A stretch of DNA of 64,000 bases from Geomonas agri (GTDB taxonomy: Bacteria; Desulfobacterota; Desulfuromonadia; Geobacterales; Geobacteraceae), in the NCBI RefSeq assembly GCF_020179605.1, contig NZ_JAINZO010000001.1, positions 2,082,799 to 2,146,798 on the forward strand. The letters are read 5' to 3'. Positions 15,941-24,961 of this stretch are shown piece by piece (the first letter of the stretch is position 1; each line of letters opens with the position of its first letter). The position numbers and the translations under genes are program-made. The notes beneath the pieces are model-generated. The model was not told where the DNA came from, made no database searches, and worked only from the letters and a program-made list of their open reading frames with translations.

Positions 15941-18556
15941 ATGTGGTTCACTACGGTACTTTGCTTCTTAGTAATGACACTAGCTGCGCCCGCGGCACAT
16001 GCCGCCACCATCCAGCTTCCCAGGACCGGCCAGACCCTGTGCTGGGACGTTGCCGGCACCGTGATAGACTGCGCCGGAACCGGTATGGATGGCGAAACCC
16101 AGATCGGCCACGAGTGGCCCTCGCCGCGCTTTACCGATAACGGCAACGGCACCTTGACCGACACCATGACCGGCCTGGTCTGGCTCCAGAATGCCAACTG
16201 CTTCGGCATCGTAACCTGGCAACAGGCGCTGGACGCCGCGAATTCCTTCGCCAGCGGTCCGTGCGGCCTGGCCGACGGTTCAGTGGCGGGGGCATGGCGG
16301 CTTCCCAACCGCAAGGAAATGCTGAGCATCAGCAGCCAGAACGTCTCCGACGGCGGGGCGTGGTTGAACAGCCAGGGGTTCGTGAACGGGCAGCATACCT
16401 ACTATTGGACCTCGGACACCGACCTCAACTACTCCGCGGCCTACAAGTGGATCGTCCACCCAGTCGGGGCCGCCTACCCGGAAAGCTGGAATACTGATCC
16501 CCCAGTCTTAGGCCGGATGGTGATGCTGGTGCGCAACCCCGTCCAAGTCACCCTGACCGCGGCGGTTACCGACGGCAACGGCAGTATCACATCCCCCAAC
16601 CCGCTCACCGTCGCCTACGGGTCGGCGGCAGCGTTCACCGTCGCACCTGACAGCGGGTACCTGCTGGCCGGCAACGTCAGCGGTACCTGCCAGCCGGGCG
16701 CCCTTAGCGGCAACGTCTATGAGGTGGCAGCCGCTACGGCGGATTGCTCGGTGAACTTCTCATTCACCCCGCAGACCTACACCGTTGCGACCAGCACCAC
16801 CGGCAGTGGCACCCTCACCTGCACACCTTCAGCGTCCGCCACTTACGGCACCGCCATCTCCTGCACGGCCACCGCCACCCCCGGCAACCATGTCGCAACG
16901 GTGACCGTGGACGGTGTTACCCAGGCGACAGCAAGCGGGATCAGCTATACCTACTCCTTCGGCGCTCTGGATGCCGACCATACCCTGGCCGCGACATTCG
17001 ACCTGAACAACTACCAGCTCACCTTCGCAGTCGACGGCAGCGGCAGCATCATCGGGAGCAGTAACCAGAACGTCGATCATGGCGGGACGGCATCAGCGGT
17101 CACCGCCGTCCCCGCCACAGGTTCGCACTTCGTGAACTGGACCGGAAACAACGGCTTCGCTACCACGACGACCAATCCCCTGACGGTGACCAACGTGTCC
17201 GCAGGTCTCGTGGTAACCGTGCATTTCGCTCTCGACACCCACCTGGTCACTCCGGGGAGCCCGGCCAACGGCACGCTCATCCCGTCATCGCCCCAGACGG
17301 TTGCCTACCAGGGGGTTACCACGTTCACCCTGGTCCCCGGCACCGGCTACCGGGTAGCCTCGGCCACCGGGTGCGGCGGCACCCTGGACGGCGCCACCTA
17401 CACCACCGGGCCGATAACCGACGACTGCGCCATCAGCGCATCCTTCGCACCGGTGCTGTACACCATCCTCACTACCAGCGGCAGCGGGGGGAGAATCGAC
17501 TGCACCCCAGGATACTCGGTCACCTACAACGGGACCGTTTCCTGTACCGCGCTGGCCGATACCGGCTATCACATCGCGAGTGTCGCGGTCGACGCCGCAG
17601 ACCAGCCGGCAGCCTCCGGGACGTCCTCCTACACCTACCCATTCACGGAGGTGACGGCCAACCATGATCTGCGGGTCGTGTTCGCGGTCAATACCTACAC
17701 GGTCAACTACACGGCGGGCGACCACGGCACGCTCACCGGAACCGCAACGCAGACCGTTAATTATGGCGGCAGCACCACGGCGGTTACCGCCGTCCCCGCA
17801 ACCGGCTACCATTTCCTGGGCTGGATCGGCGGCAACGGTTTCAGCTCGACCCCCAATCCCCTGGTGCTGACCGGAGTGACCGGCAACGTCACCGTGACGG
17901 CCGGCTTTGGCATCGACACACACCAGATCACCCCGCTAGCCGCCGCTCATGGCGGCATCGCCCCGGCGACGGTGCAGACCGCAGAGTACGGGACCGTAGC
18001 CAGCTTCACCCTGTCGCCTGACACCGGCTACCGCGTCGCCTCCGCCAGCGGTTGCGGAGGGGTGCTCACCGGTGCGACCTACGCCACCGCCCCGGTCACC
18101 GCGGACTGCACCATCGCCGTCAACTTCGCCGCCATTTTCTACCCGTTGACCGCCACCTGCACAGATGACATGGGCACCATCAACTGTCCGGCCGAAACCG
18201 TACATGGCGGCAGCGCCACCTGCACAATGACGCCCAAGGCCGGCTTTCACCTCGCCACCCTTACCGACAACGGCAGCGATTGCCTTGGCCAGGTCGCCAA
18301 CGGCAGCTACGCCTTGAGCGGCGTGACCGCCGCCCACACGGTCGCTGCAAGCTTTGCCGCCAACAGCTACACGCTGGCCGAAGTACAGACCGCCTACCGT
18401 TGGATGTTAGGGCAAGTGCAGCTCTCCGACACCGACAAGGGGCTCTTCGACGTCGCCCCGTTGGGTTCCGATGGCAGACCCGCTCCCGACGGGACCGTCG
18501 ACGTCGCCGACCTGATCATCATGCTTCGCAAGTTGGTGGGTGCGGTGAACTGGTAG
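15941..18556 (+). CDS. Large exported protein: DUF1566 domain, beta-repeat array, dockerin-like C-terminus
   Basis: A secreted protein of 871 residues with a signal peptide (1-21). A DUF1566 domain follows (about 22-190, RFTDNGNGTLTDTMTGLVWL and AWRLPNRKEML). Next come about eight ~75-residue beta repeats of the InlB-B/bacterial-repeat type, recognisable from recurrent phrases such as AVPATGxHFxxWxG and GTGYRVASATGCGG. The C-terminal ~50 residues (DKGLFDVAPLG, then PDGTVDVADLIIMLRKLVG) look like one dockerin-type calcium loop and helix. GGAGG precedes the ATG. It is probably a surface or matrix protein. The dockerin-like end may pair with the cohesin-like lipoprotein just upstream. Its ligand is unknown. 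Confidence 0.78.
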   Translation: MWFTTVLCFLVMTLAAPAAHAATIQLPRTGQTLCWDVAGTVIDCAGTGMDGETQIGHEWPSPRFTDNGNGTLTDTMTGLVWLQNANCFGIVTWQQALDAANSFASGPCGLADGSVAGAWRLPNRKEMLSISSQNVSDGGAWLNSQGFVNGQHTYYWTSDTDLNYSAAYKWIVHPVGAAYPESWNTDPPVLGRMVMLVRNPVQVTLTAAVTDGNGSITSPNPLTVAYGSAAAFTVAPDSGYLLAGNVSGTCQPGALSGNVYEVAAATADCSVNFSFTPQTYTVATSTTGSGTLTCTPSASATYGTAISCTATATPGNHVATVTVDGVTQATASGISYTYSFGALDADHTLAATFDLNNYQLTFAVDGSGSIIGSSNQNVDHGGTASAVTAVPATGSHFVNWTGNNGFATTTTNPLTVTNVSAGLVVTVHFALDTHLVTPGSPANGTLIPSSPQTVAYQGVTTFTLVPGTGYRVASATGCGGTLDGATYTTGPITDDCAISASFAPVLYTILTTSGSGGRIDCTPGYSVTYNGTVSCTALADTGYHIASVAVDAADQPAASGTSSYTYPFTEVTANHDLRVVFAVNTYTVNYTAGDHGTLTGTATQTVNYGGSTTAVTAVPATGYHFLGWIGGNGFSSTPNPLVLTGVTGNVTVTAGFGIDTHQITPLAAAHGGIAPATVQTAEYGTVASFTLSPDTGYRVASASGCGGVLTGATYATAPVTADCTIAVNFAAIFYPLTATCTDDMGTINCPAETVHGGSATCTMTPKAGFHLATLTDNGSDCLGQVANGSYALSGVTAAHTVAASFAANSYTLAEVQTAYRWMLGQVQLSDTDKGLFDVAPLGSDGRPAPDGTVDVADLIIMLRKLVGAVNW

Positions 18557-18576
18557 AGAATTTGGACGCAAAAAAA

Positions 18577-18600
18577 CCCCGGAGGCGCAGACTTCCGGGG
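18577..18600 (-). terminator. Rho-independent terminator after yjdM
   Basis: On the minus strand CCCCGGAA and CTCCGGGG form a stem around CGCAGACT-like loop bases and are followed by seven T residues (18576-18570). Confidence 0.8.
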
Positions 18601-18616
18601 AGCACATGTTGCTAAG

Positions 18617-18640
18617 AAAGGGGATCAGATGATCCCCTTT
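18617..18640. terminator. Strong stem-loop between convergent genes
   Basis: AAAGGGGATCA and TGATCCCCTTT form a perfect 11-bp stem with a 2-base loop between the large exported protein gene and yjdM. It is followed by CTTATT on the plus strand and probably terminates the plus-strand operon. Confidence 0.7.
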
Positions 18641-18645
18641 CTTAT

Positions 18646-18984
18646 TCATGCCTTTTTTACGTACTCCGACTTCAACTGCATCGCGCCGATGCCGTCGATC
18701 TTGCAGTCGATGTCGTGGTCGCCGTCGACCAGGCGGATGTTCCTGACTTTGGTGCCGACCTTGACCACCAGCGAGGAGCCCTTGATCTTGAGGTCTTTGA
18801 TGACGGTGACCGAGTCGCCGTCCTGGAGCTGGTTGCCGAAGGCGTCACGCACCACGCTCTCCTCCGGTGCGGCCTCCGCTGCGGCCTGGGGCCACTCGTT
18901 GCCGCACTCGGGGCAGACGTAGAGCGCGCCGTCTTCGTAGGTATATTCGGAACTGCAGGAAGGGCATTTAGGCAAGGTTGTCAT
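18646..18984 (-). CDS. yjdM: YjdM/PhnA-type zinc-ribbon protein
   Basis: A 112-residue cytoplasmic protein. The N-terminus [31 protein letters not shown] is a four-cysteine zinc ribbon. It is followed by the conserved SH3-like domain [25 protein letters not shown] and ending [13 protein letters not shown]. It aligns by eye with E. coli YjdM (formerly PhnA); despite the old name, a role in phosphonate use is not supported in the family. ATG 18984 has AAAGGA upstream. It stands alone, convergent with the exported protein gene. Confidence 0.92.
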   Translation of the reverse strand: MTTLPKCPSCSSEYTYEDGALYVCPECGNEWPQAAAEAAPEESVVRDAFGNQLQDGDSVTVIKDLKIKGSSLVVKVGTKVRNIRLVDGDHDIDCKIDGIGAMQLKSEYVKKA

Positions 18985-19170
18985 GTTGATCCTTTGGCTG
19001 AGATAAATGCGCGGCAGCAGAAAGGCCGCTCCCACCGGACTTAACCTCATCGCCCCCCTGCTGTCAAGCAAAGAGTGACACTCCTGACTTGTTGCCGAAA
19101 GCTGCCATCCGAATGCGGAGTTCCCCACGTTATCTTAACGACGCTCCCGCGCCGCCGTTCCTTGCCCTCC

Positions 19171-19452
19171 CTACTGCGGCGGCTGCTCGGCGGGGGGAGT
19201 ATGCGGCACCCAGTTGCTGCCGTCGAAGATGTACTCGATGTTGCTGCTGCTGTCCACCCAGATCATGCCCACTACCGCCTTGGGCGGAGCGGTGTCGCTC
19301 ACCACCTTGCCGCTTGGCGGCAGCGACGGGAGGTCGCTTTCCGTGGCCAGCGTCGTCCCCCCGGGTACCGGTTCCGCAGTGCACACCGTGGCCCACAACA
19401 ACAAAGTTCCCATAAAGCCGGACGCAATCAAAATCGTCACAAACCGTTTCAT
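19171..19452 (-). CDS. Small exported protein downstream of the multihaem cytochrome
   Basis: A 93-residue protein. The signal peptide MKRFVTILIASGFMGTLLLWATVCTA is followed by a proline-rich stretch and AVVGMIWVDSSSNIEYIFDGSNWVPH. That last motif resembles short beta modules at the ends of surface and tail-fibre proteins. AGGAGG stands 7 bases before ATG 19452. It follows the giant cytochrome gene by 85 bases on the same strand and could be co-expressed. I recognise no function. Confidence 0.6.
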   Translation of the reverse strand: MKRFVTILIASGFMGTLLLWATVCTAEPVPGGTTLATESDLPSLPPSGKVVSDTAPPKAVVGMIWVDSSSNIEYIFDGSNWVPHTPPAEQPPQ

Positions 19453-19498
19453 GCCGATATCCTCCTCAGATAGTTCCCGCTCGTAATCTCCCAGCACG

Positions 19499-19526
19499 GC
19501 TCGGACCGAGATCGCCGGTCCGAGCC
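19499..19526 (-). terminator. Stem-loop between giant cytochrome gene and small exported gene
   Basis: GGCTCGGACC and GGTCCGAGCC make a perfect 10-bp stem with an 8-base loop just after the cytochrome stop codon. No T run follows, so it may be a partial terminator or an RNA-stabilising hairpin. Confidence 0.5.
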
Positions 19527-19537
19527 CTCCCCTAGGC

Positions 19538-22500
19538 CTAGTGGCACCCGAAGCAGGTCGATTTGAACGCCCCCTGCACGTTGACCGTGCCGTTTCGGTG
19601 CTGCGCCGGGTTGGTGATCGTCGTCCCCTGGCCGTTCACGCTGCTCACGTCGGGGTGGCACAACTGGCACTGGTTCAGGCTCGAGGTCGGGCCCTGGTTG
19701 CCGTGTTGCCCGCTGTGCCATACCCTGCCGTTCGCAGGCGGATTGCCGTGGCAGGCCGCGCACAGCTGGCCGGTCGCGTTCCAGGCCGGGGTACGCTGTG
19801 CACCACCGTAGTTCACCGTGATCAAATCGTACTCATCGGTTCCCGCGTTGTACGAGTAATAGCTGAAGCTGCCGGCTTTCACAGCGTGGCAGGATACGTT
19901 CGAGCAGCTCTTCCCGGAATCGTACAGCGGCGCAGAACCCGCAGTGAAGCTGTACTGGGTATCGACGGTAACGGTCACGTTCGACTGGTGGTCCTTGATG
20001 GGGAGCACCATGAGGTGGTTGGCCGCTCCGCCGCTGTGGCACGGCGTGCAGTTGTTCCATCCCTCCGAAGCCTTGGCCGTCTTCGCCACGTGCGACAAGT
20101 GCGCTCCGCCACCGCCCGAGTAGGACTCGAAGCGTGCCCCGGACCAGTTGTTCATAGTGCCGAAGCTAAGACCGACGCGCTTGGGCACTGGCGGATAGCC
20201 GTGGCAGGCGTCGCAGGTGCCAAAGGGCTTGAAGGCACCTCCGGCAGCGTTATGGCGATGGCAGTTCAGGCAGCCGGTGCTCGGGTGGCCGGTCTCCGGA
20301 ACCCCGGCCCGGAAGTGCGCGGTTACGGTGTGGCAAACCTGGCAAAGCCCGAGGTTGGTCCCCTGGTCGACCAGCCCCGTGGTGCTGTTGGTAAAGGTGA
20401 TGGCGACGCCATTGATCATGGATCTGATCATGGAATGGTTGGCGCTGCCGTGGGTGTCGTGGCAGGCGACGCACCCCATGGTCTGGCCGCTCCCTTTGGC
20501 GGTGAAGTGGCTGCTCATGTTGAGGAATGCCGGGCGAACCAGCGCAGCGTTGTTGTGGCAGGAGGCACACAGGGTATTTCCGGAAACGGACAGGCGGGTG
20601 TAGGAACCGAGCGCCCCGGAGATGTGCCGGCTGTTTTGATCGTGGCAGTCGGTACACCTGCTGCTTGCGACGTAGCGGCCATGACCGGTGCTGTCGAAGT
20701 TCGCCTGGTACGGTGCGGCTACCCCGTTCGGCAGTACCGACGGCTGCGCCGCGTGGCAGGAGGTGCAGGACAACCGGCCGCCACTCCAGGAGGGGAGACC
20801 GCCCGGATGGCAGCCGACGCAGGCGGAACCCGCCCCGTTGATGAGATCCACCGAGCCGTTTAAGTGGGTGGCAGGATCGAAGCTGTGGCAGTTCTGGCAG
20901 GCAGTCACCCCGTTACCGAAGTAGTTCCCCGGGCCGTAGGCGAGGGTTACGTGGGCGCTGTGCCCACCGGTGGCCATCGGCGTCGCGCTGGCCGCGCTGC
21001 CGCCGTGGCAGGTGGTGCAGCTGTCTTTCACCTGGTAGATGGCGAAGCTGTCCGCCATGGCCTGGCTGATGGCACCCGAGGCGACGAGATTGGGGATCGC
21101 CAGGGTTGCTACCGAGTTGTCCAGCTGAGCGTTGTCGAGGAAATCGATGGAGTCGAGCAGCAGTTGCTGCGCGTACTTCGGGTTGTGGGCGTAGCCCCCC
21201 GGCTCGCTGGCCAGGAGCACGTAGTTGAAGGCGGCCCCCATAGTGTTGGCCCCGTTCTCTCCGGAGCCCCAGTTGGTGGTGCTGAAACCGGCAGTCGGGG
21301 AGGTCGTCACGAAGCCGTTAGCGGCAAGCTGCGCCTTGAGAATCTCCAGCCCGTTCAGGAAGGCAGCGCGCTCAGCGGCAAGCCCCGCCTCGCTAAGGGA
21401 GCTACCGTGGCAGCTGGCACAGACCGGCAGCGCCCCGGTGACGAATGTGTGGCCGCTGCTGGCGTTCTTGTGGCAGGCGACACAGGGGCCGCTCGCGTCG
21501 CTTAGGCCAAGCCTGGTGTGGGTAGACTCGCCGCTGTAGCTGCGCCCCGGGAAGTGGTACCCACCCTTGGCGTAGCTGGTGCCGCCCACCGCCATGAAGT
21601 GCGGATCGATGAACTTGAGGTTGCCGAAATCGGCGTAGTTATCGCGCCGGACCGCGATGCTCTGCCCGTTGTTGATGCCGCTGTGGCAGCCAAGGCAGAT
21701 GTTCGACTTGCCGAGGTTCGGGTTCTGGTAACCGGAGTCCTCGGCATAGGGGCGCACCGGAGTGACTGAGCGCAGGATCCCGTTGCTGATGTCGCTGTGG
21801 CAGCCGACACAGCTCAGCACCTCCTTAGTCTTGTCGGCCGCGCTTCCCCAGGCTGCGGTAATCTTGGCGCTGGACCAGGCCACAAAGCCGGTTGTGGTGT
21901 GGCACTGCACGCAGCCCGCCTTGGTCTTGAAGTCCTCCCCTTTCCAGGGAGCATCCGCGACTGCGGCGTGTGCCGAGCGCGCCCACTGCTGACGCACCGC
22001 GAGGTTTGCACTGCTGTCGGCATGGCAGTTGGAGCAGTTGGAGCGCGAGGTCACGTAGGAGGCCGGGTAGCCGGCGGCGGTCATGGTGTTGAAGTGCACG
22101 GAGGTCGCCCCTGCGGCACTTCCTGCAGTACTGTGCGGGTTATGGCAGGCGATGCAGGGATTGGCGCCGATGGCAAACGGGTGGTTGGCCACGTTGCCGC
22201 TGGAGTCGCGGTGGCAACCGTTGCAGACACTGTCGGCGACGTCAGGCCGGTGGCCGCCCCCCGTGTGGCAGGTCGAGCAGGTCAGGCCGTTGGCATTGTG
22301 GGGCGAGCCGGAAAATGCCGTGACGATCGAGGTCGGGTGGCAGGTAGCGCAAAAATTGGATCCGACGGTCCCGGCACTTGCGTAGGCGATCGTGAACGTG
22401 GAACTGTTCACCGTGTTGGTGTTGACCGGCGTTGGCATCGCCGAATTGGTGTGACAGGTTATGCAGTGTATCCCGGCCGTCTTGTGCGATCCGGTCGACC

Positions 22501-23431
22501 ACAAAGAGAACGCCGTGGAAGGGTACACCCCGTGCGAGCTGTGGCAGCCGTTGCAATTGGTGCGCATGTAGCCGGTTACCGAGCTGGTGACGGTGATCTG
22601 TACCGTGTCGGAGGCAAGCGTCTTGGTCCCCGCCATCTCTGCCAGTTGCAGAACGTAGGTACCCGGAACGACGGGGATGAAGGAGGGGGTCAGGGTGTTC
22701 CAGGCGCTTGTGTCGACGGTGGCGGGACCGCTCACAAAGCTCCAGGCGAGGGTGCCGCTTCCGGTGAGGGTACCGGTCAGGTTGACCACCTGGTTGGTCT
22801 GCGCTACCTGGTCCACACCGGCATTGACGGCGGCCTGCATGAACGTTGCGGTCACCGTTCGCGGCCCGGTGACATTGGCGACGGTGATCTTGACAGCACC
22901 ACCGTAGGGGTAGCTGACAGGACTTCCGTAGATATCGGCCACGGTGCCGCCGGTCACCCCCATGAGGTAGCAGTTGGTATAGGTTGGCGTTGCCGTCAGA
23001 ACCGCCGAGCTGTTATAGGAGACCAGTACGGAAGTGGCAGAGATGCTGCCGGGCCCTACGGCGGTGGCAGTTACCTTGTACTGCCTCGCAATGAAACCGG
23101 CCACCAGGGATTGCGTGGTGCCGTTTGCCTTGTTGAAGGTCGTCGCATACTGGGTGGTGTAGTTGCCGAGAGGCACCGCAGTGCCGCTCTTGGTCAAGGC
23201 GGAGATCTTGTACCCCACATTCGCCGAGACCGTCACCGGCACATTGGCGCTGGTGGTGAAGTTGGTGTACACGACACTGCCGGCAGTGGTCTGGGTGGCA
23301 TTGTTGCGCACCTTGAGCGTTCCACCCGTCGTACTCAGCTTCGTCTGCAACTGCCATGTGGTAGCGGACCAAGCATACAGAACCCCCACCGTCAGCAGGC
23401 AGACGAGAACAGATAGTACTCTCTTCAACAT
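19538..23431 (-). CDS. Giant multihaem c-type cytochrome (up to 27 haems)
   Basis: An exported protein of 1297 residues. After a signal peptide (about 1-23) come about 265 residues of beta-rich bacterial-repeat and PKD/Ig-like sequence without haem sites. From about residue 292 to the end I count 26 CxxCH motifs and one CSNVSCH. That CX4CH site is followed by TPAW and CAACHGNPP, the arrangement of the Geobacter CxxxxCH-CXXCH domain. The protein ends exactly at a haem motif: CFGCH is followed by the stop codon. It is a candidate extracellular or outer-surface electron conduit. It is not recognisably OmcS, OmcE or OmcZ, which are much smaller. The 5' leader holds a 7-bp hairpin (23461-23481). 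Its redox partners are unknown. Confidence 0.9.
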   Translation of the reverse strand: MLKRVLSVLVCLLTVGVLYAWSATTWQLQTKLSTTGGTLKVRNNATQTTAGSVVYTNFTTSANVPVTVSANVGYKISALTKSGTAVPLGNYTTQYATTFNKANGTTQSLVAGFIARQYKVTATAVGPGSISATSVLVSYNSSAVLTATPTYTNCYLMGVTGGTVADIYGSPVSYPYGGAVKITVANVTGPRTVTATFMQAAVNAGVDQVAQTNQVVNLTGTLTGSGTLAWSFVSGPATVDTSAWNTLTPSFIPVVPGTYVLQLAEMAGTKTLASDTVQITVTSSVTGYMRTNCNGCHSSHGVYPSTAFSLWSTGSHKTAGIHCITCHTNSAMPTPVNTNTVNSSTFTIAYASAGTVGSNFCATCHPTSIVTAFSGSPHNANGLTCSTCHTGGGHRPDVADSVCNGCHRDSSGNVANHPFAIGANPCIACHNPHSTAGSAAGATSVHFNTMTAAGYPASYVTSRSNCSNCHADSSANLAVRQQWARSAHAAVADAPWKGEDFKTKAGCVQCHTTTGFVAWSSAKITAAWGSAADKTKEVLSCVGCHSDISNGILRSVTPVRPYAEDSGYQNPNLGKSNICLGCHSGINNGQSIAVRRDNYADFGNLKFIDPHFMAVGGTSYAKGGYHFPGRSYSGESTHTRLGLSDASGPCVACHKNASSGHTFVTGALPVCASCHGSSLSEAGLAAERAAFLNGLEILKAQLAANGFVTTSPTAGFSTTNWGSGENGANTMGAAFNYVLLASEPGGYAHNPKYAQQLLLDSIDFLDNAQLDNSVATLAIPNLVASGAISQAMADSFAIYQVKDSCTTCHGGSAASATPMATGGHSAHVTLAYGPGNYFGNGVTACQNCHSFDPATHLNGSVDLINGAGSACVGCHPGGLPSWSGGRLSCTSCHAAQPSVLPNGVAAPYQANFDSTGHGRYVASSRCTDCHDQNSRHISGALGSYTRLSVSGNTLCASCHNNAALVRPAFLNMSSHFTAKGSGQTMGCVACHDTHGSANHSMIRSMINGVAITFTNSTTGLVDQGTNLGLCQVCHTVTAHFRAGVPETGHPSTGCLNCHRHNAAGGAFKPFGTCDACHGYPPVPKRVGLSFGTMNNWSGARFESYSGGGGAHLSHVAKTAKASEGWNNCTPCHSGGAANHLMVLPIKDHQSNVTVTVDTQYSFTAGSAPLYDSGKSCSNVSCHAVKAGSFSYYSYNAGTDEYDLITVNYGGAQRTPAWNATGQLCAACHGNPPANGRVWHSGQHGNQGPTSSLNQCQLCHPDVSSVNGQGTTITNPAQHRNGTVNVQGAFKSTCFGCH

Positions 23432-24071
23432 AAAGCCCCCCTTGTCTTAGTAAAAGACGGTCAGCGGCGACTTTCCGCTGAACGCGGTGCCATCTTGAAA
23501 CTTTTCCGAACTATCCGTACAACAACTCTTAAAGCTGCGCTGCAGTTACCAGGGGCACAGTCGGGTTCCTGTCACAAAGTAACAGACAAGCTCACCCCAA
23601 AGAGAACATAACGACCTTAACGACCACAGACACCTGTTTTCCCGACGAGAACTGCACTCAAACACATAGACATAGGCTTATAAACCAATCATTACAAGAT
23701 TTGATCCAAAATGTTACAATGAAAACAAATTTAAAAAATCTCTTCTAAAATAGCTGGATGAGTGAGTCGGCTGACTGGGGACAAGTGACACTGCCAGTGG
23801 GACCTGTCTTTTGGCGGGAATAACCGCGAATTCACTAATGTGAAACGTGTTGCGCCGGCGCTACTGTGCCGGCGTAAGCTTCACAAGTTCAGTGCGATGC
23901 CCGATTTTTCTCATCCCGAGGTCATAGCAACCTTTCTCATCAGATTCAGATGAATAAACATACACGAAACTGTTTTAAAAAGCATGCCTACTACTGACCA
24001 CAGTTCCTTACTGAGACAGTAGTTATGATTGTGACTGCCACTGATGGGATTTGAGATAGGGGAAATAGGGT
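23432..24071. other. Gene-free region left of the mobile island
   Basis: No coding region is supported. I see a hairpin TCAGCGG/CCGCTGA (23461-23481) in the cytochrome leader, CGCCGGC/GCCGGCG (about 23853-23875), and an inverted repeat ACTACTG (23990-23996) with CAGTAGT (24017-24023). The right part may be the decayed body of an older integrated element. Confidence 0.4.
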
Positions 24072-24242
24072 GCAGGTGCGGCCCTCATCATCAGGGTGGA
24101 CCAGAACCGACTGGTGAACCTGATGGGACATGCCCCCAAAATGACGATTTATGAGGTGTACGGGCGCTACGTGGAAGGGTTGGAGCAGGACCGGCTGAGG
24201 ATCCTCGCCTACTTCGGGCGGGACTTGAAAAAGGGCAGATAA
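24072..24242 (+). pseudogene. Remnant of a tyrosine integrase (C-terminal ~56 codons)
   Basis: The frame reads AGAALIIRVDQNRLVNLMGH, then APKMTIYEVYGRYVEGLEQD and RLRILAYFGRDLKKGR before TAA. It matches the last part of the intact integrase at 28904-30250 (LRIDPNRLVRLMGH, MVYEVYGDYIEGLEED, ILDYFGRDF), including the catalytic GH and Tyr region. No start or catalytic N-terminal half exists here. Its terminator and att copy follow in the same order as in the intact element. This is the right-hand end of an older, mostly deleted relative. Confidence 0.88.
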
Positions 24243-24246
24243 GCGA

Positions 24247-24289
24247 AAGCCCCGGCTGCATGTGAAAGTTCATGCGGAAGCCGGGGCTT
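24247..24289 (+). terminator. Terminator of the integrase remnant
   Basis: AAGCCCCGGCT (24247-24257) pairs with AAGCCGGGGCTT (24278-24289), followed by AAAAAG. The intact element has the equivalent hairpin at 30234-30287. Confidence 0.7.
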
Positions 24290-24324
24290 AAAAAGAAGAA
24301 TCCGTGAAGATTCCTTGTAGATAG

Positions 24325-24348
24325 ATGGAGCGGGAAACGGGGTTCGAA
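24325..24348. repeat. Left attachment site (attL) copy
   Basis: These 24 bases are identical to 30326-30349 and correspond to the T-arm and acceptor end of tRNA-Gly. The sequence to its left (integrase end, terminator, ATTCCTTGTAG) mirrors the sequence left of the right copy, so it was probably the right att of an older element. Confidence 0.85.
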
Positions 24349-24738
24349 AACTGGCTGTCCGCACGCGACACAAAGCAACAACACAGTTTTTTCAACATAT
24401 TACCCAACACACTCCACCGGCCCCAGTCCAAATAAATCTATCTAAATCTAACTTGAGCAACAACCATAAGTGAAAGGAAGATGAAAGGAATTCCCAATTT
24501 TTCCTCTTCCCCACAATACCTCCCACAAAGTATTAGATACATTAAATATTTTCATTGACCAGCCTAAAATAGATATAAATTCTGTTTGTGCGGCTATCGT
24601 AGGGGGTGAGTTGAACAGATCCCCTCAACAAGCCTAACTGAACATTATATGTTAAGAAATAATCCTGCCGAAACGGTAACATGCTAAAACAATGCTTCTT
24701 TAGTTAAACATGTGTCAATCGGCAACCAATTTTAACCC
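24349..24738. other. Gene-free AT-rich left end of the element
   Basis: No gene, tRNA or clear promoter is visible. Together with 24806-24961 it leaves about 600 bases without coding sequence. A replication or excision function is possible but nothing specific can be read. Confidence 0.4.
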
Positions 24739-24805
24739 ACCATCCGCATCTTGAGACCCACCCCTCAATCTGTAAAAGCTCAATATTTCATAGGGGGTGG
24801 GTCAC
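24739..24805. repeat. Direct repeat A with internal hairpin, left of cargo genes
   Basis: A 67-base unit, about 90% identical to 26145-26212. Inside it GACCCACCCC (24775-24784) can pair with GGGGTGGGTC (24794-24803), giving a 10-bp stem. Both copies share CATCTTGAGAC, CTCAATCTGTAAA and ATTTCATAGGGG. Confidence 0.8.
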
Positions 24806-24961
24806 CGTTGGACCCGATACCTGGTTAAAATTCGATGCCGATCCACAATCACTGTGAAATTACAGGTCAAGACATTGAAAATAGTGGGACAGCAATGCCT
24901 CGACATGTACGCATATATAAATATTTTAGCCATACTACACAAATCAATCCGGTACTATATA

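Noticed and set aside
23432-23640. GEMM-type riboswitch in the leader of the giant cytochrome gene
   Set aside because: Such switches precede many Geobacter cytochrome genes, but the conserved core is missing on the minus strand here; only a simple hairpin is seen.
24091-24384. Minus-strand frame of 97 codons at the left att region
   Set aside because: It runs across the integrase remnant, terminator and att copy in the opposite direction and resembles no protein.
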